DNA of 64,000 nt from Microvirga arsenatis (GCF_009910705.1 NZ_JAAAXJ010000005.1:186001-250000); one strand, 5' to 3'. Shown: positions 31,872 through 40,814, counted from the first letter of the stretch. Numbers and translations: made by a program. Notes: generated by a model from the letters alone, not told the origin.

Positions 31872-32330
31872 ATGCAGAAGCATGCAGACCTGCCGCAGGC
31901 CGGTGCGATTCCGCCGGCCACGCGCAAGGCCATCGCCGCCTGCCTGAGGCAGGGGCTTTCTCTCCGCAAGACCGTCGCCGAGACCGGAGCGCCCTTTTCG
32001 TGGGTGCGGCGGGTGCACGCCTTGCTGAACGATGTCGGCACCACGCACAGCAAGCGCCAGCCGCCCGAGGATCCGACGCACGACGAGATCGTGCAGCACG
32101 AGACCGACGGCGAGATGGCTTACGAGGAGCTCGTCGCGATCAACGCGGCGGTGCTGGCGGACCTCGAAAGGGAATTCGGCTCGCCGGAGAACTGCCCGTC
32201 GCTGGCCGAGGCCCGCGAGCCGCCGGAGGAGTTCCTTCCGTTTCGGCGCATGCTGCCGGCGAACGTAACCGCCCTCGTGCTCGGCGACCCGCCGCCCGGC
32301 TGGTCGGCCCTGTGCCTTCGCGCAGGATAG
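31872..32330 (+). CDS. Phage HTH protein
   Basis: 152 residues. TRKAIAACLRQGLSLRKTVAETGAPFSWVRRVHALL is a resolvase-like helix-turn-helix. An acidic region follows (HDEIVQHETDGEMAYEELVAINAAVLADLEREFG). It may bind DNA in the early region. No close family recognised. Confidence 0.55.
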   Translation: MQKHADLPQAGAIPPATRKAIAACLRQGLSLRKTVAETGAPFSWVRRVHALLNDVGTTHSKRQPPEDPTHDEIVQHETDGEMAYEELVAINAAVLADLEREFGSPENCPSLAEAREPPEEFLPFRRMLPANVTALVLGDPPPGWSALCLRAG

Positions 32331-32334
32331 CCTC

Positions 32335-32574
32335 ATGCGCCGCGGCCCTCACATCGTGCGGGTGAACCGCCGCCGGGCGCATGCCGCCGCACGGCGCATG
32401 CACCGGCTGGGCTACCCGCATCCCGCGATCTGCCGCGCCCTGCACCTCTCGCCCAGGCGTTTGCCCGCCATCCTCGCCGCGCGGGGCCTGTGGGATCAAC
32501 GGGCCTGGGAACTCATCCAGGCGGCGCTCGCCGCGCCGTCCTCCGTCAACGAACCCGTGCGAGTCCTGCCATGA
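32335..32574 (+). CDS. Small basic HTH-like protein
   Basis: 79 residues, Arg- and His-rich: VNRRRAHAAARRMHRLGYPHPAICRALHLSPRRLPAILAARGLW. RLGYPHPAICRALHLSPRRLPAIL is a helix-turn-helix by pattern. Its stop overlaps the next gene start (ATGATG). Confidence 0.55.
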   Translation: MRRGPHIVRVNRRRAHAAARRMHRLGYPHPAICRALHLSPRRLPAILAARGLWDQRAWELIQAALAAPSSVNEPVRVLP

Positions 32575-32753
32575 TGCAGCTGTGGATCGAATATCTCTAC
32601 TTCCTCACCCTCGCCAAGGGGGCGCACGGCGCGCTCGGCTTCGTGGTGGTGTCGGTTCCTTTCATCGTCTCGGCAATCCTCCTTCTGCTCGCCATCCATT
32701 GGTGCGACCGGCTGGTGGACGCGGTCTGCCACAGGCTCGGGAGGCGCGGATGA
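32571..32753 (+). CDS. Small membrane protein
   Basis: 60 residues: MQLWIEYLYFLTLAKGAHGALGFVVVSVPFIVSAILLLLAIHWCDRL. One long or two short membrane helices. Overlaps on both sides with neighbours, so it is probably expressed. Function unknown. Confidence 0.6.
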   Translation: MMQLWIEYLYFLTLAKGAHGALGFVVVSVPFIVSAILLLLAIHWCDRLVDAVCHRLGRRG

Positions 32754-32968
32754 CCACGCCGCTCAACCGGGCCATCCGCGAGATGTCGAAGATCTCGCTC
32801 GACATCGCGCGCGACCTCGAAGCCGCGCGCCTTTACGGCGGCTCGGCGGAGGACATCGCGCAGCTGGAGCGGGTGAAGGCGCAGCTGCGCCAGGCCCTCG
32901 ACCAGATGCGCCACCTGCGCGGCGACCTGCTGGTGCGCCGACCTGCCGAGATGAGGCTGGTGTCGTGA
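32750..32968 (+). CDS. Small helical phage protein
   Basis: 72 residues, coiled-coil-like (NRAIREMSKISLDIARDLEAARLYGG, IAQLERVKAQLRQALDQMRHLRGDLL). It overlaps the membrane protein (ATGA) before it and the helicase-methylase (GTGA) after it. Function unknown. Confidence 0.6.
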   Translation: MTTPLNRAIREMSKISLDIARDLEAARLYGGSAEDIAQLERVKAQLRQALDQMRHLRGDLLVRRPAEMRLVS

Positions 32969-35478
32969 GCGCCTCCTATCGCACGTTTCTCGAACAGAAG
33001 GTGCGGATGGCGCCCTCGATCGGATTCCATGTGGAACTCGACGAGATCAACCCGCTCCTGAAGCCGCATCAGAAGGCCATCGTGCAATGGGCGGTTCGTG
33101 GCGGCCGTCGTGCCATCTTCGCCGCCTTCGGTCTCGGCAAATCGGTCATGCAGCTCGAGGCGATGCGGCTGGTCCTGAAGGGTGTGGGTGACAGCGGACG
33201 GGGGCTCCTCGTGATCCCGCTCGGCGTCCGTCAGGAGTTCACCCGGGATGCGGCCATGCTCGGCCTGACGATCCGGTTCATCCGCAGGCCCGAGGAGATC
33301 GACGGGCCGGGCCTCTACATGACGAACTACGAGACCGTGCGGGACGGAAAGCTGGATCCCAATCTGTTCGACGTGGCGAGCCTCGACGAGGCCTCCGTCC
33401 TGCGGTCGTTCGGCTCCAAGACCTACCAGACCTTTCTCTCGCTCTTCGACCATGTGCGCTATCGGTTCGTGGCGACCGCGACCCCGAGCCCAAACCGCTA
33501 CAAGGAGCTGATTCACTATGCTGGCTTCCTTGGCGTCATGGATACGGGCCAGGCGCTGACCCGGTTCTTCCAGCGCGACAGCTCCAAGGCCAACAACCTC
33601 ACACTCTATCCGCACAAGGAAAAGGAGTTCTGGCTCTGGCTCAACTCCTGGGCCATCTTCCTGCAGCGGCCGTCCGATCTCGGCTTCCCGGATGATGGCT
33701 ACGAGCTTCCGCCGCTGACGGTGGTCTACCACGAGGTTCAAATCGATCTGGCGGCAGCAGGCCCTGACCGGGACGGACAGGGCATCCTTTTCCGCGATGC
33801 CGCCCTGAACCTGACCGACACGGCCAAGGAGAAGCGCGACAGCCTGCCGGCGCGCATCGCCGCCATGCAGGCGATTCTGCAGGCGGATCCCGAAAGTCAC
33901 TACCTCCTCTGGCACGACCTCGAGGACGAGCGGCGCGCCATCGAGGCCGCCGTGCCGAGGGCCGTGAGCGTCTATGGGGCGCAGGACCTGGAGGAGCGCG
34001 AGCGCGCCATCGTCGACTTCAGCGAGGGCCGGTTTCAGTACCTGGCCGCAAAGCCCGTGATCGCCGGATCGGGCTGCAACTTCCAGCGCCACTGCCACAA
34101 GGCAATTTTCCTCGGCATCGGCTTCAAGTTCAACGACTTCATCCAGGCGATTCACCGCATCCAGCGCTTCATGCAGGCGCATCCGGTGGAGATCCACATC
34201 ATCTACGCCGAGAGCGAGCGCGAGGTTCTCCGCACACTCCAGGCCAAGTGGGCGCAGCACAACGAGATGGTTGAAACTATGACTGAGATCATCAGGGAGC
34301 ACGGCCTCAATCATCTGACCATGGCCGAGGTTCTGACGCGCTCCATCGGAGTGGAGCGGATCGAGGCGAGCGGTGAGGGTTGGTTGGTCGCCAACAACGA
34401 TTGCGTCGAGGAATGCCGACTGATCGAGGACAACAGCATCGATCTGATCGTCACGTCGATCCCCTTCTCGAACCACTACGAGTACACGCCAAGCTACAAC
34501 GATTTCGGGCATACGGACGGCGACGAGCATTTCTTTGCCCAGATGGACTTTCTCACCCCGGAGCTGCTCAGGATCCTCAAGCCCGGTCGGCTTGCCTGCA
34601 TTCATGTCAAGGACCGGATCCTGTTCGGGTCGGTGACCGGCTACGGAACGCCGACGGTCAATCCCTTCCATGCCAAGACGCTCTTTCACTGCATGTCGCA
34701 TGGGTTTGCCTATATGGGCATGATCCAGATCGACACCGACGTGGTGAGGGAGAACAACCAGACCTATCGTCTCGGCTACACGGAAATGCGCAAGGACGGG
34801 ACCAAGATGGGCGTGGGTTCGCCCGAATACCTGCTGCTCATGCGCAAGCTGCCCACCGACCGCAGCCGGTCCTATGCCGACGATCCGGTCGTCAAGAGGA
34901 TCGAGGATTACAGCCTCGCGCGCTGGCAGATCGATGCCCATGCCCGCTGGCGTTCCAGCGGAGATCGTCTTCTGTCGCCGGACGAGATGGCGGCGCTGCC
35001 GCCTGATGTTCTCGCCAAGGTGTTCAGGGCCTACAGCCTGCAGAGCATTTACGACTACGAGCACCACGTCCGGATCGGCGAAGCACTCCAGACCCGCCAT
35101 GCGCTGCCCTCGACCTTCATGGCCCTGATGCCGGGGGCGTCCAGCGCCTTCGTATGGGACGATGTCAACCGCATGCTGACCCTGAACACGAACCAGTCGG
35201 CGAAGGGCCGCGAGAAGCATGTCTGTCCCTTGCAGTTCGATATCGTCGACCGCTGCATCGAGCGTTATTCCAACAAGGGTGAACTCGTCTTCGATCCTTT
35301 CGGCGGGTTGTTCACGGTCCCCTATCGGGCACTGCATCTGGGTCGCAGGGGCCGAGCTGCGGAACTCAACACCGGCTATTTCTTCGATGGGGTCAAGTAC
35401 CTTGAGGCGAAGGAGCGCCAAATGGCGATGCCGTCGCTCTTCGATTTCGCGCCGCCCTCTCTGGAAGCCGCAGAATGA
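32965..35478 (+). CDS. Helicase - DNA methyltransferase fusion
   Basis: 837 residues. N-terminal half: SF2 helicase with Walker A AAFGLGKS (residues 53-60), motif II LDEAS near 139, motif III TATPS, and motif VI QAIHRIQRF. C-terminal half: beta-class DNA methyltransferase in which motif IV (TSIPF, near residue 496) precedes motif I (DPFGG, near 776). SIPF replaces the usual DPPY/SPPY with Ile in the second place. No endonuclease domain and no partner restriction gene are present, so it probably protects phage DNA or works in replication. GTG start is coupled to the upstream gene. Confidence 0.82.
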   Translation: MSASYRTFLEQKVRMAPSIGFHVELDEINPLLKPHQKAIVQWAVRGGRRAIFAAFGLGKSVMQLEAMRLVLKGVGDSGRGLLVIPLGVRQEFTRDAAMLGLTIRFIRRPEEIDGPGLYMTNYETVRDGKLDPNLFDVASLDEASVLRSFGSKTYQTFLSLFDHVRYRFVATATPSPNRYKELIHYAGFLGVMDTGQALTRFFQRDSSKANNLTLYPHKEKEFWLWLNSWAIFLQRPSDLGFPDDGYELPPLTVVYHEVQIDLAAAGPDRDGQGILFRDAALNLTDTAKEKRDSLPARIAAMQAILQADPESHYLLWHDLEDERRAIEAAVPRAVSVYGAQDLEERERAIVDFSEGRFQYLAAKPVIAGSGCNFQRHCHKAIFLGIGFKFNDFIQAIHRIQRFMQAHPVEIHIIYAESEREVLRTLQAKWAQHNEMVETMTEIIREHGLNHLTMAEVLTRSIGVERIEASGEGWLVANNDCVEECRLIEDNSIDLIVTSIPFSNHYEYTPSYNDFGHTDGDEHFFAQMDFLTPELLRILKPGRLACIHVKDRILFGSVTGYGTPTVNPFHAKTLFHCMSHGFAYMGMIQIDTDVVRENNQTYRLGYTEMRKDGTKMGVGSPEYLLLMRKLPTDRSRSYADDPVVKRIEDYSLARWQIDAHARWRSSGDRLLSPDEMAALPPDVLAKVFRAYSLQSIYDYEHHVRIGEALQTRHALPSTFMALMPGASSAFVWDDVNRMLTLNTNQSAKGREKHVCPLQFDIVDRCIERYSNKGELVFDPFGGLFTVPYRALHLGRRGRAAELNTGYFFDGVKYLEAKERQMAMPSLFDFAPPSLEAAE

Positions 35479-38276
35479 ACGCGCCCGTGGAATCGCCTCT
35501 CCTTGGCATGGCGCTGGCCTATGCGGCGCGCGGATGGCCTGTGTTCCCATGCTCGCCCAGCCAGGAGAAGGGCGTCTCGAAGCGGCCGCTCACTCCGAAG
35601 GAGACGCAGCCCGGCGCGAAGGATGGAGGCCTGTACCTCGCCACCACGGATGGGGCGCAGATCCGCGAGTGGTGGCGGCGGTGGCCCAAGGCTCTGATCG
35701 GTCTGCCGACGGGTGCCCGCTCCGGTATCGTGGTGCTCGATCTCGACCCTGAGACGTTTCCCGCCGACACGATGCTGCGGGCAGTGACAGATTTCTGTGG
35801 CGGCGTGCTGCCGCCCTGCCCGGTGGTGCGCACGCAATCGGGCGGGCTGCACCTGTGGTTCGCCTATCCCGATCTGCCGGAGGGCGAGAAGCTCGGCAAC
35901 CGTGCGGCCTTGTTCAAACATGTGGAAGGCATCGACGAGGCGATCCGCGAGCACGTGGATATTCGTGGCGAGGGGGGCTACGTGATCGTGCCGCCGTCGG
36001 TGATGGTCGACGGCCTCGCATACGCCTGGGAAGCGGAACCCGACGACGAGCCTCCACCCGCGCTACCGCCGCGGCTGCTCGACGTGATCCTCCGACGCGG
36101 GGAGTTCTCCCGCGACCGGCAGCGGGAGCGGGTGCCCCCTTCGGCGCCGTCGCCAAGCGACCCGGCGGATGACAGCGTGCGCCGTTATGCCATTGCCGCC
36201 ATGGACAAGGAAATCCAGGAGGTGGCCCGTGCCGGATCCGGCCAGCGCAATCACGCGCTGAATCGGGCCGCCTTCGCGCTGGCGCAGCTCGTCGCGGCGG
36301 GCGTGCTCACCGAGAGCGTGGTGCGGGCCTCGCTGGAGGATGCCGCCAACCGCAGCGGTTTGGTGAAGGATGATGGCTGGAAATCCGTGCGCGACACGAT
36401 TCAGTCCGGTTTCCAGGCAGGCCTGATGCAGCCGCGCGATCTCACTGACGTGGCCGCCAAGGCCCGCGAACGGGCCGAGCGATTCGGCTCCAAGCAGGGC
36501 GCGCGTGTGGCGCCGCCTCGATCCGAGGCGCGCCCCGCAGCCCCGTCGTCTCAGGAGCCTGAGGGAACCTTCGATGACGGCGGCGCTTCCGGTGACCGTT
36601 TCGACGAGGATGGTGATGCCGGGCCATCGGATGCCGATGCCACGGGTGTCGATCCCGAGGTGCTGGAGCGCTGCGCGGCCCTCGATCACTCCGACACCGA
36701 CAACGGCCGCCGGCTGATCGCGCATTTCGGGCAGGATCTCTGCGTGATGGAGCAGGAAGGCGCGCGCAATCTCGATTTCCTCGCCTGGACAGGAACGCAT
36801 TGGGATATCGTCAGCGGCAACGACGCCGCCCTGCGGGTCGCTCAGAAGATCGGCGGCCGCATTGCCCTGGAGGCCGACTTCCTCACCTTCCTGCCGCATG
36901 AGAAGCGTCTTCTGGCGGATGCGGAGCGAGCCTCGGCGGAACTCGCGGCAATGGAAACCCGGCGGTCCGAGTGGAACGATGCCGACAAGGCGAAGGTGCG
37001 CGACTTGGAGCGATCGATTTCCGCCGGTAAGGAAGCCCGGGCGGCCCTGGACAAGCGCAAGAAGGCGCGCCGGCAGTTCGCCGTCTCGTCCAAGAACAAG
37101 GCGAGGCTGGAGGCCATGCTCGCCTGCGCTGCGCCGCATCTCACCCGCCGGCCGGACGCCTTCAATGCTGACCCTATGCTCGTCGCCACCAAGGCGCATA
37201 CCCTGCGCTTCGTGCGCATGGTCGACGACGAGAACGCCAATTCCGACGAGCCGCGCATGACCGGCAGGGTGGAGGTGATCGAAGGACACCGGCGCGAGGA
37301 TTACATCACCCATATCGTGCCGGTGCTCTACGATCCGCAGGCGGCATGCCCGAAATGGACCGCGTTCCTTGAGGAATTCCTACCCGTGGAGAGCGTGCGC
37401 CGCTGCGTGCAGGTGTTCTCCGGGCTCGGGTTGCTGGGGCTGCCGATTCAGAAGCTGTTGTTTCACTATGGGCTCGGCGCCAACGGCAAGTCGGTTTTCA
37501 TGGAGGTGCTGATGCGCCTCTTCGGGCCTCTCGCCGTGGGCCTGCCGTCGGAGTCCATCGTCGGCTCCTCGGAACGCTCCGGCGCCGGCGCCAGCCCGGA
37601 TCTTGCGCGGCTCTACGGCCGGCGCGTGGTGCGCGTGCTCGAGCTGCCGGCGGACAAGCCCGTGCAGGAAGACCTGGTGAAGAAGCTCACGGGCGGCGAG
37701 AAGATCCCGGTGCGATCGCTGTTCAAGGGTTTCTTCGAGTTCCAGCCCGTGTTCAAGGCGCACATGTCCGGCAACGGCTTCCCGCGCATCGACGGCACCG
37801 ACAACGGCATCTGGCGCCGCATTGCGGTGATCCACTGGCCAGTGACACTGGAGGAAAGCCGGCAGGGCAACTTCGAGGATGTGGTGAGCGGCTTTGCCGA
37901 CGAGCAGTCCGGCATCCTCAACTGGCTTGTCGAAGGGGCCATCACCTACCTCAGGGAAGGGCTCGTGCTGCCCGACGAGGTGAGGGCCGCCACGCAGGAG
38001 TACCGCGACGAGATGGACCCGATCGGGCAGTTCGCGGCGGACTGCGTGGAGAAGGCGCCTGGCGAGAATGTGCCGGCACGGACGATGTACGATTCCTACG
38101 TGTCGTGGTGCATTGCGAACGCGAAGAAGCCGGTGTTCGAGACCAAGTTCGGCCGGGTGATGAAGACCAAGTTCGCCCGCGACGACAAGAGCCGCATCCG
38201 CCAGTACGTCGATTGCCGGCTGCACGACGTGCCACCGCGCCCGGATGCGCAACCCCGCAGCCCCTATGACGACTAA
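35475..38276 (+). CDS. Prim-pol / D5-family helicase, phage replication protein
   Basis: 933 residues. The N-terminal part is a bifunctional primase-polymerase domain (LAYAARGWPVFPCSP, GLPTGARSGIVVLDLD, VVRTQSGGLHLWFAYP, IRGEGGYVIVPPS). A low-complexity linker leads to D5_N and an SF3-type helicase with Walker A GLGANGKS (residues 666-673), SGNGFPRIDGTDNGIWRRI (sensor) and a C-terminal winged helix. It should open and prime the phage origin. It directly precedes the iteron block. Start overlaps the methylase stop (ATGA). Confidence 0.9.
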   Translation: MNAPVESPLLGMALAYAARGWPVFPCSPSQEKGVSKRPLTPKETQPGAKDGGLYLATTDGAQIREWWRRWPKALIGLPTGARSGIVVLDLDPETFPADTMLRAVTDFCGGVLPPCPVVRTQSGGLHLWFAYPDLPEGEKLGNRAALFKHVEGIDEAIREHVDIRGEGGYVIVPPSVMVDGLAYAWEAEPDDEPPPALPPRLLDVILRRGEFSRDRQRERVPPSAPSPSDPADDSVRRYAIAAMDKEIQEVARAGSGQRNHALNRAAFALAQLVAAGVLTESVVRASLEDAANRSGLVKDDGWKSVRDTIQSGFQAGLMQPRDLTDVAAKARERAERFGSKQGARVAPPRSEARPAAPSSQEPEGTFDDGGASGDRFDEDGDAGPSDADATGVDPEVLERCAALDHSDTDNGRRLIAHFGQDLCVMEQEGARNLDFLAWTGTHWDIVSGNDAALRVAQKIGGRIALEADFLTFLPHEKRLLADAERASAELAAMETRRSEWNDADKAKVRDLERSISAGKEARAALDKRKKARRQFAVSSKNKARLEAMLACAAPHLTRRPDAFNADPMLVATKAHTLRFVRMVDDENANSDEPRMTGRVEVIEGHRREDYITHIVPVLYDPQAACPKWTAFLEEFLPVESVRRCVQVFSGLGLLGLPIQKLLFHYGLGANGKSVFMEVLMRLFGPLAVGLPSESIVGSSERSGAGASPDLARLYGRRVVRVLELPADKPVQEDLVKKLTGGEKIPVRSLFKGFFEFQPVFKAHMSGNGFPRIDGTDNGIWRRIAVIHWPVTLEESRQGNFEDVVSGFADEQSGILNWLVEGAITYLREGLVLPDEVRAATQEYRDEMDPIGQFAADCVEKAPGENVPARTMYDSYVSWCIANAKKPVFETKFGRVMKTKFARDDKSRIRQYVDCRLHDVPPRPDAQPRSPYDD

Positions 38277-38616
38277 GGCGATGGCCGAAACCCTCGCGTA
38301 CGCGTGTATTCTTTCGAGGGTTGAGAGGGTTTGCGAGGGTTATACGAAACCCTCGCAAACCACTTAAGTGAGCATGATCAAAGGGTTGCGCGTGTTCTGC
38401 GAGGGTTGCGAGGGTTTAGCCTCGCGTATGTATATGTTTTGGGGCTACGGGGGAGGATTTCTAAGACGATGAAAATTCTCATGTATATGGGACAAACCCT
38501 CGCAACCCTCGTAGAAGAGTAACTAAATATATGAAGGTGTTGAAGAAAATGGGGCTGCGAGGGTTTTTGAAAACCCTCGATCAACCCTCGCAACTCTCGC
38601 AACAGGATTAGGGGCT
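38277..38616. other. Candidate phage replication origin (iteron block)
   Basis: 340 bases with no credible gene, AT-richer than the surroundings (tatgtatatgttttg, gaaaattctcatgtatatgg, aactaaatatatgaagg). It is full of the 9-mer GCGAGGGTT / AACCCTCGC and lies directly behind the prim-pol helicase gene. This is the position and shape of an iteron-type origin. Confidence 0.6.
38289..38600. repeat. Thirteen copies of the 9-bp iteron GCGAGGGTT
   Basis: Exact copies: 38289-38297, 38333-38341, 38348-38356, 38399-38407, 38408-38416, 38495-38503, 38557-38565 and 38583-38591, in both orientations. One-mismatch copies at about 38314, 38323, 38504, 38572 and 38592. Several form inverted pairs: 38331-38341 with 38348-38358 (11-bp arms, 6-base loop), and 38558-38567 with 38570-38579. 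Copies at 38399/38408 are direct tandem repeats with 9-base period. Confidence 0.9.
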
Positions 38617-39378
38617 ATGGAAAAGGCGACAATCGATATCGAGGACCTGCTGATCTGGGCCTATCGGGACATGGTGATTGACCGGACCACGCTGCTGCGG
38701 GAGGACCGTGAGCCGCCGCCGGCGTGGTCTCCGGGCTTCGGGGCGTTGAAGATGATCGCCGAGCTCGGGCTGCTCATCCCGACTACGGGCGCCGGCATGG
38801 ACGCGCCGGGCTCGACGGCGCACGAGGATGCCGACCGGGTGCACGCGGCGGTGCTGCGCCTGGGAGAGATGTTCATCGAGGCAGGCGACGACCATGCGCA
38901 GGTCTGGGACCGGGCGGAGGAGGAGGCGCTGGGCTTTTCCATCCGCAAGACGGCGCGCGGCTTCGAGGTACGGCCGGCGGATGGTCCCGCCCGCCCGGTG
39001 GAGCGGGCGGTGACATCGGCCCTCGTCGTGCTGCATGCCAAGCGGGGCGACAGGCCCGACGTATACGAGGGCTGGCGACCGGGGCAACCGATGCGCATCG
39101 ATGCGCGCGGGCGGCACGTGCCGGATCACGAGGCCGCTGAGATCTCTGCGCAGGAGGTGAGCGTGGCGCGGGCGCGCTACCACGTGTGGCGCGCCGCGCT
39201 GGCGGCCCTGGCGGAGGAACTCGCAGGCGAGCTGGAGCTCTTCACTGTCACCGGCCCGCGCGCGCCGGCGGCGCCCTGGTGGGAGGAACAGCGCGAAAAA
39301 AAGATCATCGACATCGGTCCGATGTGCGAGGCTACCCATGCTAAACTCTTGGAGAGGCGAAGGAAAAAGGCGATTTGA
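38617..39378 (+). CDS. Hypothetical protein downstream of the origin
   Basis: 253 residues. IDIEDLLIWAYRDMVIDRTT, GALKMIAELGLLIP, DADRVHAAVLRLG, and a C-terminal WWEEQREKKIIDIGPMCEATHAKLLERRRKKAI. No catalytic motif. Similar proteins sit between replication and packaging modules in related phages. It may be a regulator of late genes, but this is only by position. Confidence 0.55.
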   Translation: MEKATIDIEDLLIWAYRDMVIDRTTLLREDREPPPAWSPGFGALKMIAELGLLIPTTGAGMDAPGSTAHEDADRVHAAVLRLGEMFIEAGDDHAQVWDRAEEEALGFSIRKTARGFEVRPADGPARPVERAVTSALVVLHAKRGDRPDVYEGWRPGQPMRIDARGRHVPDHEAAEISAQEVSVARARYHVWRAALAALAEELAGELELFTVTGPRAPAAPWWEEQREKKIIDIGPMCEATHAKLLERRRKKAI

Positions 39379-39424
39379 CAGATGCCCCCTTGACGCTATT
39401 CTGGTCACAGTCAATCAGGTCAAG

Positions 39425-39451
39425 AAAACCCCGGCTCCGCGCCGGGGTTTT
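39425..39451 (+). terminator. Terminator between early and packaging modules
   Basis: AAAACCCCGGC, short loop, GCCGGGGTTTT: an 11-bp stem with A and T flanks. It lies inside the upstream extension of the next open frame, which shows that extension is not coding. Confidence 0.85.
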
Positions 39452-39470
39452 GCGTTTCGGGGTGGGTCAT

Positions 39471-40079
39471 GTGATCGAGATCAAGGTCGATACGGTCGAT
39501 CTCACACGGTTTGCCAACAAGCTCGAAGCTTTGGGAGAGAATGCGCCGCTGGCTATCGGCCGTGCGCTGAACCATACTGGGGCGAAAGCCCGCACGGCGA
39601 TGATCCGCAGCCTGACCAAGCAGACGGGCCTCAAGCGCAAAGTTATCGTTCGGGCGCTGAAGGTGAACCCGGTCAAGTACGGGAATCCCAAGATCGGGCG
39701 GCTGGATGCGCGCTCCTCCTACATCATCGAATCTCGCGGCGGCAACATCTCGCTGAAGTACTTTGATGCACGTGAGGTGCGAAAAGGTGTTTCAGCCAAA
39801 CCATGGGGCAAACGCCGGTTGTACCCCGGCACGTTTATTCGTGGCGGCCTTCACCCCAACCGGGTCGGCATCTCCAAGCTCGGCGGACATGTGTTCCGCA
39901 ACGTGGAGGGTGGCAAGTGGCGGGGTAAGATCGAGAAGGTTAAGTCCAACCTCACTATCCCTGAGGAGATGGTGCAGGGTGCAACAGAGGCGGCGTTCTT
40001 CCAAGTCGTGCAGAGCGATCTGCCCAAGAGGCTCGAGCATGAAATGGATATCCTTATGCAGATCGAGGGTCTGCTTTGA
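39471..40079 (+). CDS. Minor tail protein Z-like protein
   Basis: 202 residues from GTG 39471 (MIEIKVDTVDLTRFANKLEALGENAPLAIGRALNHTGAKARTAMIRSL). The continuation TKQTGLKRKVIVRALKV and RSSYIIESRGGNISLKYFDAREV, KPWGKRR resembles the GpZ minor tail family (Gly/Lys-rich beta strands after a helical head). GTG is chosen because the frame further upstream crosses the terminator. Its place before the terminase is unusual for a tail gene. Confidence 0.5.
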   Translation: MIEIKVDTVDLTRFANKLEALGENAPLAIGRALNHTGAKARTAMIRSLTKQTGLKRKVIVRALKVNPVKYGNPKIGRLDARSSYIIESRGGNISLKYFDAREVRKGVSAKPWGKRRLYPGTFIRGGLHPNRVGISKLGGHVFRNVEGGKWRGKIEKVKSNLTIPEEMVQGATEAAFFQVVQSDLPKRLEHEMDILMQIEGLL

Positions 40080-40196
40080 CCGAGGCCACGCCTACCTCAT
40101 GCGCCCCGAGGGGGTGCGGGTCCTTCCCGGGCCCCACCCTCTCGCGGGCGAGATCGCTCCCGAATTTCTGCCAGTAATCCACCTCCAAATTCAGGG
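40080..40196 (+). other. GC-rich segment upstream of the small terminase, possible packaging site
   Basis: It contains GAGGGGGTGCGGGTCCTT and CCCGGGCCCCACCCTC, partly self-complementary. Terminase start sites (cos or pac) commonly lie just upstream of or in the small subunit gene. A 33-residue open frame (40098-40200) is also present. I favour a site over a gene. Confidence 0.3.
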
Positions 40197-40814
40197 TTGA
40201 CGACGTTGACGACGGTGACAACTGCGGTTGACGCACCGCGCACCGTCATGTGGTCTGTGTCCCAGATCGCGGAGCGCGACGGCGTCTCGAGACAAGCGGT
40301 CTCTAAGAAGGTAAAAACGCTCGTGGAGCGTCACGGCCTCACGGTCGAGCGGGACGGGCAGGGGCGCATTCAGGCGGTGAACGTCGCCGAGTACGACCAC
40401 CTGAACGGTCGCTACGGCGACCCCTCGAAGGCGCAGGTCCCGCGCAAGACTGAGGCGCAGGATCTGCCGAAAAGCGAATCCTATGACGAGGCCCTGCGCC
40501 AGAAGACCTGGCATGAGGCCGAGCGCCGACGCATCGAACTCGACGAACTCAAGAAAAGGTTGGTGCGGGTCGATGCCCTGCTCGATGCCATCGCCCGCGT
40601 GGGCGAGGACATCGTGCGGGTGATCGATCGCCTGCCCAACGCCACCGACGATCTCGCCGCGGCCGTCGCCCGCGAGGGCGCGCATGGCTTGCGCGTCGGA
40701 CTCAAGAACGTAGCGGCGAAGATGCGGCAGGATGTGGCGCAGGCTCTCGCCGCTCTGGCCGAGAGCGCGCCCGCCACCGATGAAGCGCCGCCGGCCCCGG
40801 AACATGCCCCATGA
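40197..40814 (+). CDS. Terminase small subunit
   Basis: 205 residues at most. WSVSQIAERDGVSRQAVSKKVKTLVERHGL is a helix-turn-helix for packaging-site recognition; YDHLNGRYGDPSKAQ and DEALRQKTWHEAERRRIELDELKKRL lead into a helical region for partner contact. Start is uncertain: TTG 40197, GTG 40215 and ATG 40248 are all possible and no Shine-Dalgarno site decides. The gene ends overlapping the large subunit (ATGA), which confirms the pair. Confidence 0.85.
   Translation: MTTLTTVTTAVDAPRTVMWSVSQIAERDGVSRQAVSKKVKTLVERHGLTVERDGQGRIQAVNVAEYDHLNGRYGDPSKAQVPRKTEAQDLPKSESYDEALRQKTWHEAERRRIELDELKKRLVRVDALLDAIARVGEDIVRVIDRLPNATDDLAAAVAREGAHGLRVGLKNVAAKMRQDVAQALAALAESAPATDEAPPAPEHAP

Noticed and set aside
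32965..35478. Complete restriction-modification system
   Set aside because: No endonuclease domain or separate restriction gene is present around it.
38331..38522. 63-residue open frame in the iteron block
   Set aside because: It is built from the repeats, has no ribosome-binding site and no protein character.
38289..38600. Repeats here as a CRISPR array
   Set aside because: The unit is 9 bases, irregularly spaced and in both orientations, with no uniform spacers.
39375..39470. Upstream part of the open frame before the GpZ-like gene
   Set aside because: It crosses a strong terminator hairpin, so the start is GTG 39471.
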